NCBI GenBank assembly: GCA_026008535.1
Contig: BRKX01000017.1
Span: forward strand, 10,804,501-10,868,500
Source: Perilla frutescens
Lineage: Eukaryota; Streptophyta; Magnoliopsida; Lamiales; Lamiaceae
Direction of reading: 5' to 3'
Length of the DNA stretch: 64,000 nucleotides
A program made the position numbers and the translations under genes. The notes beneath the pieces were generated by a model, which worked only from the letters and a program-made list of their open reading frames with translations, made no database searches and was not told where the DNA came from. How positions within the stretch are numbered: position 1 is the stretch's first letter; each line of letters starts with the position of its first letter. Positions 25,100 to 36,560 of this stretch are shown in pieces.

Positions 25100-25498
25100 G
25101 TGTTGACTATGCTGACATTTTTTGTTTGTAATACAGTAGCAGTAGTAATATAATAAATATTTAAATATAAAATATTAAGTTTCTGGTTGAATTAAACTTG
25201 AGGGGATTAGACTTAAATGATTGGCCGATAACAATCATAATATTGTTTATAACTCTTTAGCCGAACTAGCATAATTTCTAGTTTTCCACATTGGAATTTT
25301 GGACCAGTGTTAGATATGGCCATCTATCAGTTTTGTAAATATTTAAGCTCTACTGCTACTGCTACTTTTAATTTTTAGCCATTTTATTCCTTTTAATCTC
25401 TACTACTACTGTTGTTGCTACTAATTTTTAGGATCTTTTATTCTATATTTAATCTCTGCTACTACTAATTTTGTATTCATGTTTCTTTGGTTCTATAG
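25100..25498. other. Right interior of the MULE-like element, intron-like
   Basis: T-rich, non-coding, with CTACTACTGTTGTTGCTACT-like short repeats around 25350-25480 and a pyrimidine-rich run ending in TATAG at 25498. It reads as an intron before the exon at 25499. Confidence 0.5.
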
Positions 25499-25966
25499 GT
25501 GAGTAATGTACATTCTCGTTCCACCAACAAACCAACAACTGTTCTGGGAAGAAAAATGCTTGTAAGTTAATGTATTATTATGTTAACTGTACATGAGTTT
25601 ACTATATTACTTATCTATTTTTAGGCAAGGAAAAGAGCTGAGCTTGGTAGCAAAGATCGAAGAGAGTATGTGAGTCAAGAGATGTCAGCACCTTATTCCA
25701 TTTCCAACTCAATCAAAGCCACACAACCAAAACAGATAGGAGTTCAAATTAGGGCTCCTCCTCCAATGAGTTTCCATCCACAATATTTTATTGGAGCTCC
25801 TTCGGATGGTGGTGGTGCAAAGAAGGGTAAATATGGAGAATCCATGAAAGTGTTCACAGAAGGAGGTTAAAGATTTGTAACGTTATCTAGTTTGAGAGCT
25901 GCATCACATGCTAGAAGAGGTGAAGGTGCTCATGTTACTGGTCCTAGTCCTACTAGTAATGTTTAA
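25499..25966 (+). pseudogene. Two exon-like segments with an intron, in the MULE-like element
   Basis: Exon 25499-25561 (63 bp, after AG and before GTAAGT) joins in frame to the exon starting at 25625 (after TTTTTAG). The joined frame runs to TAA 25964-25966 with one internal TAA at 25868-25870. It is basic early (GRKMLARKRAELGSKDRR) and ends RFVTLSSLRAASHARRGEG. I do not recognise a family. It could be a captured host gene or the 3' end of a lost MURA-type transposase. Confidence 0.5.
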
Positions 25967-26504
25967 TTTCAATGTTTGGGAATATTTTGGTCTTGCTTCA
26001 GAGCTACTTTTTGCGTTTTTTTTTGGACAATTAAACTGTGAATTGTCTCATTTTGAAAGCTCTGAAATGAAACCGTAAACTAAAATGGTGCATTTGGAAA
26101 CAAACTGAAATGATGATGTAATTGGTTTCAAACTGAAATGATGCAATTTGAAACATATTATGGAATATTTGTTGCTTTCTTTGATTGAAGATGAAGCAGA
26201 CATTTGGTGGATTTTTTTTTTAGTTTGCACAACTTTTTTCTCGTTTCTTTAGTTTGCTTATTGTGTTGATTAAGTAGGTATATATATGTAAGTTTTGTTG
26301 TAGTTTTTCTCTGTGGTTTAGTTTTTCCCCTCAAATTGGTTGAACTTTTCTCTCCACATCAATAATTCATTTGGGACCAAAAGTGCAGCATCCTATGGGA
26401 CTAAAAATGCAGCTCAATTTAACAGAAAAAGTGACAGTGGCACCATTTTTACAATTAAAAATTCATTTCCAAAAGTGACGGTGGGACCATTTAACATAAA
26501 AAGT
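25967..26504. other. Right interior of the MULE-like element, downstream of the exons
   Basis: AT-rich, with repeats of AAACTGAAATGATG around 26100-26150 and several GGGACCAAAAGTGCAGC-like copies of the terminal motif at about 26370-26420. No coding signal. Confidence 0.5.
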
Positions 26505-26585
26505 GACGGTGGGGTCAAAAGGGAGAGTATTGGGGCCATTTCCAAATGATATGATGTCCTGTGGGACCAAAAGTGCAATTTCCTC
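26505..26585 (-). repeat. Right terminal inverted repeat of the MULE-like element
   Basis: The inverse of 18470-18550. Shorter copies of the same motifs lie just inside, at 26460-26515 (AAAAGTGACGGTGGG repeated). Confidence 0.85.
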
Positions 26586-28370
26586 CTTTTTGCTACGCCA
26601 TTCTGCTGTGGAGTGCCAGGTGCAGTCAACTGGGATGTGATTCCTTGCTCTGCTAAATATCCCTAAATTCAGTTGAGAGATATTCACCACCATTATCAGA
26701 ACGCAGTGTCTTGATACTTTTTCCTATTTGTTTCTCCGCTTCCACCTTAAACATTTTGAAGAACTCAAAACATTCAGACTTACGACGCAACAGGTAAATG
26801 TATCCATATCTTGAGTAATCATCAATGAACGTGATAAAGTACTCAAATTTCTCCAAGCCTAGACTGACATAGGGCCACACAAGTCAGAGTGAATTAAATC
26901 TAATATCTCTTTGGATTGATTTTCTTTAGAAGGAAACAGCCGCTTGGTCATCTTACCTTCCAAACAGGATTCACACAAAGGAAAACGCTTCCAAGACCAA
27001 TGATGACAATGGTCTATCATTTATAAGCCTTTGTATCCTCTTAAGGTTAATATGGCCAAGTCTTACATGCCAAAGATAGGTTTGATTCAGTTCAGAAGGT
27101 TCCTTTCTCTTATTAGGGTTTGTGATTGATGTATTTAATAATTGCATTTGTGTAGTATTTTGCATAGGGTTAAGTATATAAAGATGTCCATCCAATGTGC
27201 CAGAACAGATAAAATATTTCTCACTTGAGATAATGTGACCTTGCTATCAAAAGTAACAGAATATCCATTTAAAAACAACTTAGAAACAGAAATCAAGTTC
27301 CGCCTAAAACCAGATACATAAAGACAATCCTTTAAAACTAAAACTCTATCACTACTGAAAGGTAAAGACACATCTCCCACTGCAACAACCGCCACTTTAG
27401 TAGCATTGCCCATGTAGACGGTTATCTCGCCCTCACTCAGCTGTCTTTTCACTAGGAACCCCTGTAAGGACATGAAAACATGATCAGTAGCTCCAGTATC
27501 CACTACCCATGACTGGGTAGAACAAGTGGCTAAAATGTTTCAACAACTAAAGAGTGAGAAGTACGCTTCTTCTTCCTTTTGTTAGGACACGCAGATTTCC
27601 AATGTCCCTGCTGACCGCACTTGAAACACTTTGACTTCGATTTAGAGTCTTCCGAGTGTACCTTGGCTTTTCCCTTCTTATCTTTAGGATCTTTAGGCGC
27701 CTCCTTTGCAGCTTTCTTAGGTGCGTATCTCTTCTTCTTAACACCAGAAGAAGACGCCCTAGCTAGGTGCGCCTCCGAGCTTTCCTTTTGGAGATGCTCG
27801 GCTGTCTGAACATCAATGAGCAGTTCTGATAAAGTAACATCCTTCTTTATCATATTGAAGTTCAGCCTGAACTGCTCAAACCTCAGAGACAGACTGTGAA
27901 GCATAATGTCAATTTAGGACTCGGTGTCCAATTCACCACCTAGGGTTTTGATCTCCGACAGGAAGACCATCATCTAGAGAACGTGATCCCGTACTGGTGT
28001 AGAATCTGACATCTTAGTGCTCATCAGATTTTTTATAGCCAAATGTCGACCCGAGTGATTCTTGTATCTGAAGAGCTCCTTAAGGTTCAGCATTATATCA
28101 TAAGCGGTTTTCATAGACTGATGTTGATGTTGCAACACACCTGACATAGAGGCAAGCATGTAGCAACGTGCTATCTCATCAGCTCTAACCCATTTACTAT
28201 AAGCAGTCTTTTGCTCTTCATTAGAATTATCATCTGGCACATTTCTCATCAAGTACAAATTTGAAATTCTCTGCAGTAATGACAATGTTCAGATTTTTTA
28301 TCCAGTCTTTATAGTTTTCACCAACCAATTTGTTTTCTTTGAGAATCGAGGACAGGTTTGAGAGTGCCAT
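26586..28370 (-). pseudogene. Element C gag, protease and integrase N-terminal half
   Basis: Starts at ATG 28370 (MALSNLSSILKENKLVGENY), 2.1 kb after the 5' LTR. Gag has a CCHC knuckle CFKCGQQGHWKSAC (about 27630-27590). The protease motif is DTGATDHV (near 27500). The pre-integrase motif WHVRLGHINL and integrase LRSDNGGEY (second catalytic Asp) are present. It ends at QQNGVAKRR, where the MULE-like element enters. In-frame stops and shifts are scattered through it. Gag is similar to that of G. Confidence 0.92.
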
Positions 28371-29521
28371 GACGATATAGAATAACTGAAAATAAACACG
28401 CAGTACAGTTACAAACTTTAGGATAAAGAACATAGATAATTCGAATACCTCAAAAGAAATTATATGCATATCCACCGACATCTTTAAAACGTTTCTTATA
28501 AGCTACATAGGGTGGACGTTTATAAAATTCATTTTTAAGCAGGCTAAAACCTAACCTTTAATCTACCTCCAGTCAAGTTTCCTTATAATAAGTAAATTAA
28601 TAGTCGGATAAAACCCGGTCATGTAATCACCTAACGCATTATTTCAAATTCATCTCCCTGGTAGCAGGGCCGATTAGTTCTAATAATGTTCTACAGTTAT
28701 CCGTTAGGAAGTTTAATTTCTAGAGAATCCAGTAATATGACTCCTCCATAGGGAGGCCGCCCATTACTTCTCAATTAAACTAGATTAATGGAGACCATTT
28801 TGAGATTTCCACATACTTTGGTATGTATCTCTCCCACTTAGTTATTTAAGTTTGAGGTTTCATTTTTATCCCATTTAAACATGCAATTAAATCACATAAA
28901 ATGATAAACACCATTGCATGCTAAACAACACAATAAGCAATAATATATGGGACTAACTATCATGGCTTATATCTCATGTTGCTGATGAGATAAACTTGAA
29001 AAAACAGCTCTTTCGGAAGACCCGGGACTCACGGCCGCCGCTTCTCAAGCGCCTCGCCGAAACCCTAGCTCCTTCAGGGTTTTGGGACGTATTCGGTATC
29101 CCCTTCCTGTTCCAAGCCACTCTATTTTTCATCTTTGAGTTGATCACCTTCCCTTATTCTATATTCTAAACTAGAATAATAAGGAAATAAAATACAACTC
29201 AAAATACTCTAAAAATTTATTTCCTGTTACATTAAAACAACGTAATAATAAATCGCCTAGACCTAATCCATGGATTAAAAACCTCGTAGCCAAACCGGCA
29301 TACGACCAACCATACATTCAACATAAAGTAAATATCACATTCAACATAAAATTAAAAGGCCATGATAGTTGGTTTCACCTGTAAAAAAATACCATCTACA
29401 GATACAACTATCATAATTAAATATTATCCATAAAATAGCACATGATATCTATGCATGCCATAATTTTTGAAATTACCACTTTAATTAAATTAAAGATCTT
29501 CGAAAATTACTTCTTAATTTA

Positions 29522-29800
29522 TTTGAAAATTAATTAATAATTATCCACCAAATTAAATCAACCAAATTCGAATAAATCCATAAGATCTCATATTTGGAAA
29601 TTGGCCATAATTATCAACCAAATAAAATCTTAACATATTCGAATTTATCCCTTAAGATTAACTTTGGAAATTAATTAAAATTTTCTAGCAAAGTACATCT
29701 TAATAAAATCGAAAATTACTATAAGATAAAATTTGGAAATTGATCACAATTATCCACAAAATTATATCTTAAAAATTTTGAAAAAAAATCTAGGGAATTA
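29522..29800. repeat. Degenerate tandem repeat of about 70 bp in the C leader
   Basis: TTTGGAAATT-type starts lie at 29522 (TTTGAAAATT), 29593, 29663 and 29732, a steady spacing of 69-71 bp. Units share ATTATCxACCAAATxAAATCTTAA-like text. Similar but less regular pieces go on to about 30470. Confidence 0.65.
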
Positions 29801-30499
29801 AATCTGAAAATTTTTGAAATTAATCAAAAATTAATCCTCAAAATTTTAAACCCTAATTTTCGTCCCCCTAATTAATTAAAATAATTTGAAATTTTGATAC
29901 AAGTCAAAATACCATCCAAATTATATTATAAGATACCAAAATTACTAGAATTAAAATTAGGGTAGTTTTGATCCACTTCAAACACCTACCATAATTAAAA
30001 TTCTATTTTGAATCCATCTTTGATTAAAATTATGTAACTTTTGGTAGACACTAAAAATTACCATAAACCAATTTTAATCAGCCAAAATTTTGATCCCCCC
30101 CTTAGTATAGGATATGGAAATTTTGATAACATCAAAAATCTATTCCATATCTAATACTAATAGGACCGAAAATTCAAGATCAAATTAAGGGAAAAATAAC
30201 ACAATTTTCGAAAATTATAGAACCAAATTTTCGAAATTAACACATGAAATAAATTTGGAAATTTAATGAAGAACATCAAATATCATCCAATTTCATATTT
30301 CATGTTGAGCGAAAAATCCATGCAATTAAAATTAAGAATTTTTGAACTTGACATCAAAATTCATCCAAATTTAAATTGCAACATGCTCGAAAATTAGCAA
30401 CATTAAATCTGAAAATTTAAGCACATAAATTTATCATCAAGATTAATGTAATTTTCGAGACTCATCACTATGATTAATCCTAGATTAATACCGATACCT

Positions 30500-30511
30500 G
30501 CTCTGATATCA
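30500..30511 (-). other. Primer-binding site of element C
   Basis: TGATATCAGAGC on the - strand, one mismatch to TGGTATCAGAGC, next to the 5' LTR. Confidence 0.85.
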
Positions 30512-30513
30512 GT

Positions 30514-31954
30514 TATTGGGGTTTTTTCGAATTACGCCCCACATGATATAAATATAATAATCTATAATTCTAATATGCACATGCAAATCATGATTTTATG
30601 TGTGATGAAAATAAATATATTGAACATACTCATGCAAGATCATCGAATTAACGTAGTGGAAAAAATTAATTCGAATGAATCTACTTACATGACGGTGTAG
30701 GGTTGACGACGAGATTACAGGTCTAATCTCGTTGTTGTAGAAGACACGGTCAAACAAGGCCTTTTCTCCATTAAGTTCGAACCACACCAAGGCTGTAGAG
30801 ATACTTCTTGATCTTCTACTGTATTCCTGATACCCGTTTAGATATAGAATGGACCACAAGCTACTAAACTTTATGGATAACCTAGGGAATTAAGTGTGAC
30901 AGAGAGGGGTTGATCGTGTGTTACGTAATACACGTCTCCTCCTTCTATTAATACTGAGAGATGCGTGTATTAGGTCTCCAAACCCTGTTGGGTTTAGGCC
31001 TCTCCACTTATTTCATTCCCATAGTCCATTAACGTATTAGCTACAGTAGGGATCTAGAAGAATATTAAATTGGCCCACTAATTTATTTAATATCCAATAT
31101 CCAATACCTAGGATATAATTAAATAAATTAAGTGTTATTTTTATTCCATTAAATAAATAACACTGACCTACCACTTTAATACATTTTACTCAATGCATTC
31201 TTCTTTAGTCCAGCCATTCCGCATGTTTAAAATATAATGTCCATTAATTAATTATATAAGCTATGACAGCTATAATTAATTAATTCTTCCATTCCTAGAG
31301 CAGTACCACATAAGCTTTACCATGTACGGAATAAATTCTACCTGCAGGGTTTCACATGTATTTGTGTTTACTCAAGGGGACATCATCAACCTGGCGCATC
31401 AGGACATGGTGACCAAACACAGTGCACGACCCATCATGTGTGAATATGTTACTGTCCAAAATATCGAGATTATTGACTCTATCAAGAATCTCACCCATTG
31501 ATAAATCAAAGCAATAATCATAACACATATATGTCCGTTAATATGCAAAGCTTAAGAACCCGAACTCTGTATATCTTTATTCTCTCCCTTTAGGGTCAGA
31601 CTAGAGAATAGTATCCTATCATGATCCTGCTCAATACACAAGTCAGTGTATCAGAATAATCAATTACTCGAGATAAACTAACTGTCAGATTATTCTACAA
31701 TCTGCAATGGTTAGTTCAAGACCATCTAGACTGTGAGCCTTTTAATACTTTGCAAGGAACCCGATGATACGATCTTTACCATGTGTTTACCCACACCATA
31801 TTATCTACAATGCAAGTATAAGAAAACATGCATATAGAAATTAACAGCAAAGTAAATAGATGCAGAAATAGTGACTGCAATAACAATCAATCTATATCGT
31901 CAAAACCATTGTTAACAGTATACAAAGACAAGTTTTCAGTATACAATCCTAACA
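30514..31954 (-). repeat. 5' LTR of element C
   Basis: 1441 bp. The + strand starts TATTGGGGTTTTTTCG (probably TGTTGGGG with a G-to-A change) and ends CAATCCTAACA. It matches the split left LTR throughout. Confidence 0.9.
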
Positions 31955-32032
31955 AGACATAATAAATTAATATTTTGCCTGCAGGGCTTCCTATTAAAGA
32001 ATCTCACTCATTGATAAATCAAAGCAGTCGAC

Positions 32033-32078
<46 letters not shown>

Positions 32079-32487
32079 CCAACATATATGGGTTAAGAAC
32101 CCGAACTCTGTGGACTTTATTATCTCACTTAAGTTCAGAATAGAGAACAATATCCTATTGTGACCTTCCTCAATACACAAGCCAGTATACTAGAATAATC
32201 AGTTAGTCAAGATAAACTATCAGATTATTCTACGATGTACCAATGGTTAGTTCAGAACCATCTAAGCTACGAGCCTTTTAATACAATGTAAGAAATCCGA
32301 TGATATGATCTTTACTGTGTGTTGACCTACATCATATCATCTACAATGCAAGTACATGGAACATGCAATTAAATATAAGAATAATTAAATGCATACAATG
32401 ACTACAATATTTATTTAATCTATATCATCTTAATATTGTTCAATGTATATAAATGTAAGCTTTCCGGTATACAAAACCAACAGAGGA

Positions 32488-34607
32488 TCCATGGTCAGAC
32501 CAACATTGCTTGAAGGTAACAATTATCCTTATTGGAAAGTAAGGATGAGGGCCTTTCTGAGATCAATAGATGAACTTGCTTGGAAAAGCATCGTTGAAGG
32601 ATGGGAAAAGCCAACAGTTGCTAAAAAAAGGAAATCATGTAGAGATTGAAGAACGAGAATGGACTATGCCACATAAAAATTGGTACAATGTCAACTCAGA
32701 AATTCTTAATTCTATATTCTCTATAGTCAATTTAGAGACATTCAGTCTGATCTCAACATGTGAGACTGCTAAAGCTGCATGAGATATTCTAGAAATGGCC
32801 TTTGAAGCGACAACTTCAGTAAGATTATCTCGGCTTCAAAATCTTACTTCTAAGTTTGAAAATCTTAGAATGGAAGAAACTGCGTCTATAGGTGAGTTAT
32901 ATGTTAGACTAAGAAGTATATCTAATGAGAGTTTTGCTCTTGATGAACCCAAGAACAATGAGAGGCTTGTAAGAAAGGTGCTCAGATCTCTTCCAAAGAA
33001 GTTTGCCTAAAAAGTTGCTGTCATAGAAGAAGCCAAGGATATTAAGAGTATGAGGCTTGATGAACTGATGCGGTCTTTGAGGACTTTCAAGATGAATCTA
33101 GAAGATAAAGACAACGGTTCAATGAAGAGAGGAGTTGATCTTAAAGTTGAAGTTTCAGAAGATGTACGTGAAAAAGTACAGAACAAAACTCCTATACTTG
33201 ATTCAGATACAATGAACTCAATGGTCTTGATTACTAAGAACTTCAGTCAAATATTGAAAAGATCTAACACGTAATCTTCAAGAAAGTTCTATAGGTGAGT
33301 TCAATGCCAGACTAAGAAGCATATCTAAGGAGTATTTTGCTCTCGGTGAACACATGGACAATGAGAGGCTTGTAAGAAAGGTGCTTAGATTTCTTCCAAA
33401 GAAGTTTTCCTACAAAGTTGTTACCATAGAAGAACCCAATATATTAAGAGTACACGGCTTGATGAACTGATGGGGTTTTTGAGGACATTCGAGATGAATC
33501 TAGAAGATGAAGAAAACAGTTCAAGGAAGAGAAAAATTGCTCCTAAAGCTGAAAATTCTGAAGATGTACATGAAAAAGTACAGAACAAAACTCATGTACT
33601 GGATTCAGATACATTGAACTCAATGGTATTCATTACTAAGAACTTTAGTCGAATGTTGAAAAAGTCAACAAATAGTCTTCAAGAAAGTTCAACAACAGAA
33701 GGCAACCATCTGGGAACACACTACAAGAAATAAACTCTACCAATGATGAAAAGGTGTTTCAACAGTCAAGTTTAAGTAGAGGAATTCAATGTAGAAAATG
33801 TGATGGATTTAGTCACATTCAAGATGAATGTGCCAATACTATGAAGAGAAGCAAGAAAAAGTATAATGCATTTCACAGTGAGGATGATTATGAAGAAAGT
33901 AATAATGATTCAGATGAAGAAACTATTGCATTCACAGCCAAAGTATTTGTATTTCAAGATTCCTTCGTTCTTGTAAAAGAAGATGAATCGGATAATGAAG
34001 ACTTTAGCCAAGAAAAATTTGCAAAAACTTATAAAGAGATGTATACAAAGTGGATGGAAGTTGTGGAGATCAACAATACTCTTCAGTCACAAAATAAAAG
34101 TCTTATAGAAGAAAATGAGAAATTGATCGTGTATGATTCAGATCAGAAAGCTATTATTCAGCAGTAAGAAAAGGAGATTGCTGAATTATCTTCTGAGCTC
34201 AATCTATCAAGAAGAATGTCACCATGTTGAATAATGAAACAAAGAATCTAGATATGATTCTGACCGGTCCAGGACACTCTGGAAAAAGTCATCTAAGTCT
34301 TAGATATAATGAAGGACAATCAAAGACAATATTTGCCGAAGAAAGTACAAGTCAATCGTCACATGTACATATAGATGTTCAGCACAACATGAAGAACATC
34401 ACAGACAGAAAGGAGTCTGATAAACGATTTAATGGTAACAAACGAGGAATCATCTGCCATTAATGTGAGGAGAAATGTTACATTCGAGTACATTCTGAGA
34501 AGTATCTTAGTGATCTTAGAAGGATGAAAAGAAGATTTATGGTTCATAATTTTTACAACAAGCAGAAAAAGCCAACTGCTTAGAAGAAGAACAAACCTAG
34601 TTAGAAA
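32488..34607 (+). pseudogene. Element E gag, with internal duplication, cut by CACTA
   Basis: Continues the frame begun at 3333. The N-terminal NNYPYWKVRMRAFLRSID region is followed by two copies of a gag segment (see the repeat at 32885), a CCHC knuckle CRKCDGFSHIQDEC (near 33790-33835), a long acidic and coiled-coil-like region (33860-34170), and a second degenerate knuckle (CHxCEEKCYIRVH near 34455). Several stops and frameshifts. Two CCHC knuckles separated by a long spacer fit Sirevirus gag. The frame stops at the CACTA insertion (34608) and goes on after 38455. Confidence 0.85.
32885..33690 (+). repeat. Tandem duplication of about 403 bp in the E gag
   Basis: Unit 1 starts at TCTATAGGTGAGTT (32885), unit 2 at the same motif (33288). 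Both encode RSISxExFAL, NERLVRKVLR, EKVQNKT and LDSDTxNSM in the same order. They have diverged by many substitutions and small indels, so the duplication is not recent. Confidence 0.85.
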
Positions 34608-35297
34608 CACTACAAGAAAATCGCTAATAGACAACAGTATATAGACAACGAGTTTTTTGAAAACCGTTGTCTATAAATAGATAGACAACGGACATACACT
34701 CGGCCGTTGTCTATCACCGCTTTTTTTTATTTTTTTATTATTTTTAATCCTGCAACGGGCAAAGAAATCGATGTCTTTATTTTAAAAGACAACGGCTACT
34801 TCTTAAACCTTGTCTATCTCCGTGTTTTCATTTAAAAATGCATCGTTTTTTACTCGAAGATGAAAATAAAATCGATCGATCTTCTTCTCCCTAAAACAAC
34901 ACCCACCAAAACCCTACTCTTGCCGCCGCCTCCTCTCTGAGGTTTTTCCCCTGCGGCCTAGTCTACACCCGTCGTTCTTCAATTCTTAAACAAATATATC
35001 AAATCCCTAACCGTCGCCGCCTCATCTGTGAAGTCACCATCTCTACCCGCCGTCTTCCGTTTGTCACCTTGTCTATGAACTCAGATCTTATTTCCCCAAA
35101 ACAATACCCACCAAAACCCTACTTGTCGCCGCTGTATACTAGTTGAAGAAACTTTCTCTCTCTTTCTCCCCTGCCACTTGCCGTCTGGTCTTCACCTATT
35201 GTTCTTCAAATCTCAAATCAACAAACACACAACCATTCTATATCTATACAAGTTTCACATATTTTGGGCTAGAGAGAGAAGATACATCGAAAGAAAG

Positions 35298-35396
35298 ATG
35301 ATCTACAAAAAGTGGAGTCTGCTAACTGGCCATACCTCGCTCATCGTCGGAGTAATCGACACTATAGTGGTTGCTGATCTCCAGTTTGCTGAAAAT
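35298..35396 (+). pseudogene. First-exon-like fragment in the CACTA element
   Basis: ATG at 35298 opens 33 codons ending at a GTAAGT donor (35397), phase 0. It reads MIYKKWSLLTGHTSLIVG and continues as a hydrophobic, single-membrane-segment-like stretch. A CT-rich, 5'-UTR-like region precedes it. I do not recognise the gene, and it may come from a different gene than the piece at 36501. Confidence 0.5.
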
Positions 35397-36500
35397 GTAA
35401 GTTTTTTTTAATTATCGTGCGATAATTGAATCATAATGTTATGTGTTTGCAATGTGCGTATTAAAATTACAGTGAATGTCTTTATTGGTGTCGATTCTCT
35501 CTGAAAGTTTATTTCTTTTCTGCTGTATATGTTTTTTATTTTTGGATCCGAAGAGCAAAATCGAGTAATTTATTATCGTTTAAGATTATTTGATGGATTT
35601 GTTTGATAATAGTTGATCTGATTTTTACTTAACTGGGAGAATAAATGGTGGATCCAAAATATGTAGAATGATTTTGGTTGATTGTTAATGAAATTTTACA
35701 AGTGTAATGGTAATATAACATGATTAAGAACCAAGTCTTATTTACAGATAGGACACCAATATTTATGGCAGGTTGCCTGAAATGTTAAATTCGAAACCAA
35801 TTAGATTTTTCTTTTTTCTTCAACATGTTTAGAAGTTTGTCTGAAACCCTATTCTAGAGCTTTGCATGCCATTACTTTCGTTTCTTCCAAAATGACCATA
35901 GAACATATTTTGGAACATATTTTGGAATCTATTAGACCATAGAACATATTTTGGAATTTAGCAATATGTTGAGGACTTTGGAGATGTTAGTTCTGCCTTC
36001 TACAGAAACTGGACCAGAGCTAATTGTAAGTTACCCATTTTTTTATATTTACTTTCCTAAACTACTATATTAGAATATTATACTTGATAAAGTGACCATT
36101 CTTCTTGGTTCAGAACTATTCACTAATAATATTCTTTCGGTCGTTAAAGATGCAGTACAAACATCAGATGGACAATGATTTTCCTAAGTTGCCCTAATAA
36201 CTTAAACTTCCCTCCCTACAACTACTGATGTTTATGAGGAAACAACATCTACTCTTGAGTGTTGTAATTGTATACTAAGAAGTGCAATTAGTAGGGGTGC
36301 AACTCCCTCTGCTATCTTTTGTTGCTTGATTGCAGTAGTTGTAATCTGTCTGTAGGTGATGACGTAAAGGAAAATAAGCCTCATCCAATTATTTATGTCA
36401 CAGAAGCCAAGGTAATTAGCTTGGCTCTGCAATATTAATCCCATTCTTTCAATCAACTCCTTAATTGTGTGGTGTTGCATGAAATTGCATGCTTCCACAG

Positions 36501-36560
36501 AGACTTGGTGTGTCAGAGAAGGATTGCTTGGTGGTAGAAGATAGTGTTATCGGATTGCAG
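36501..36560 (+). pseudogene. HAD-superfamily hydrolase exon fragment in the CACTA element
   Basis: Exactly 20 codons between a CACAG acceptor (36499-36500) and a GT donor (36561). It reads RLGVSEKDCLVVEDSVIGLQ. The VVEDSxxGLQ core is the conserved acidic motif of CbbY/phosphoglucomutase-like HAD hydrolases, and the exon ending after GLQ is plausible for plant members. The rest of the hydrolase is not seen nearby, so it is a captured fragment without the catalytic nucleophile. Confidence 0.75.

Larger units (their letters stand above)
18470..26585. mobile_element. MULE-like DNA transposon in the integrase of C, hosting a Reina element
   Basis: Inverted ends begin GAGAAAATTGC at left and, reverse-complemented, GAGGAAATTGC at right; similarity continues for about 80 bp. 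The flanking duplication is 10 bp: CTTTCCGCTA (18460-18469) and CTTTTTGCTA (26586-26595), two C/T differences. A 9-11 bp duplication with long inverted ends is the Mutator-like pattern. Without Reina it is about 2.55 kb. I see no conserved transposase catalytic region, so it is non-autonomous. It holds exon-like pieces (19148-19257, 25499-25966). Confidence 0.8.
28371..30513 (-). other. 5' leader of element C
   Basis: A 2.1 kb non-coding region between primer site and gag. It contains an AGACCCGGGACTCACGGCC segment near 29018 and a long AT-rich stretch with degenerate tandem repeats (29522-29800). I see no gene. Confidence 0.7.
4017..31954 (-). mobile_element. Element C: Ty1/copia on the - strand, nested in solo LTR D
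   Basis: The 3' LTR is at left (4017-4556 plus 15326-16225) and the 5' LTR at right (30514-31954). The primer site is at 30500-30511, gag starts at 28370 and pol ends at 16301. It is flanked by AGAAA (4012-4016) and AGACA (31955-31959), a 5-bp target duplication with one mismatch. It holds two later insertions, T (4557-15325, containing A) and a MULE-like element (18470-26585, containing Reina). Without them it is about 9 kb. The same family as G and solo LTR D. It looks Tork/Angela-like from gag and PPT features, but I do not assign a lineage firmly. Confidence 0.88.
3357..32482. repeat. Solo LTR D of the C/G copia family, split by element C
   Basis: The left part is 3357-4016 and the right part is 31955-32482. 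It begins TGTTGGGGTTTATTCG and ends AAAACCAACA, with perfect 6-bp inverted ends (TGTTGG/CCAACA), and is flanked by GAGGA at 3352-3356 and 32483-32487. The two parts total 1188 bp, against 1441 bp for the related LTR of C; the shortfall is around the C insertion point, where about 200 bp of family sequence is missing. No internal region of its own remains, so it is a solo LTR. By similarity to C and G it is in the - orientation. An (AT)n run lies at about 32038-32076. Confidence 0.85.

Noticed and set aside
32038..32076. (AT)n run as a possible regulatory element
   Set aside because: A plain dinucleotide microsatellite in solo LTR D.
35960..36032. Possible exon LEMLVLPSTETGPELI before a GTAAGT
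   Set aside because: No clear acceptor upstream and no recognisable protein; too weak to list.
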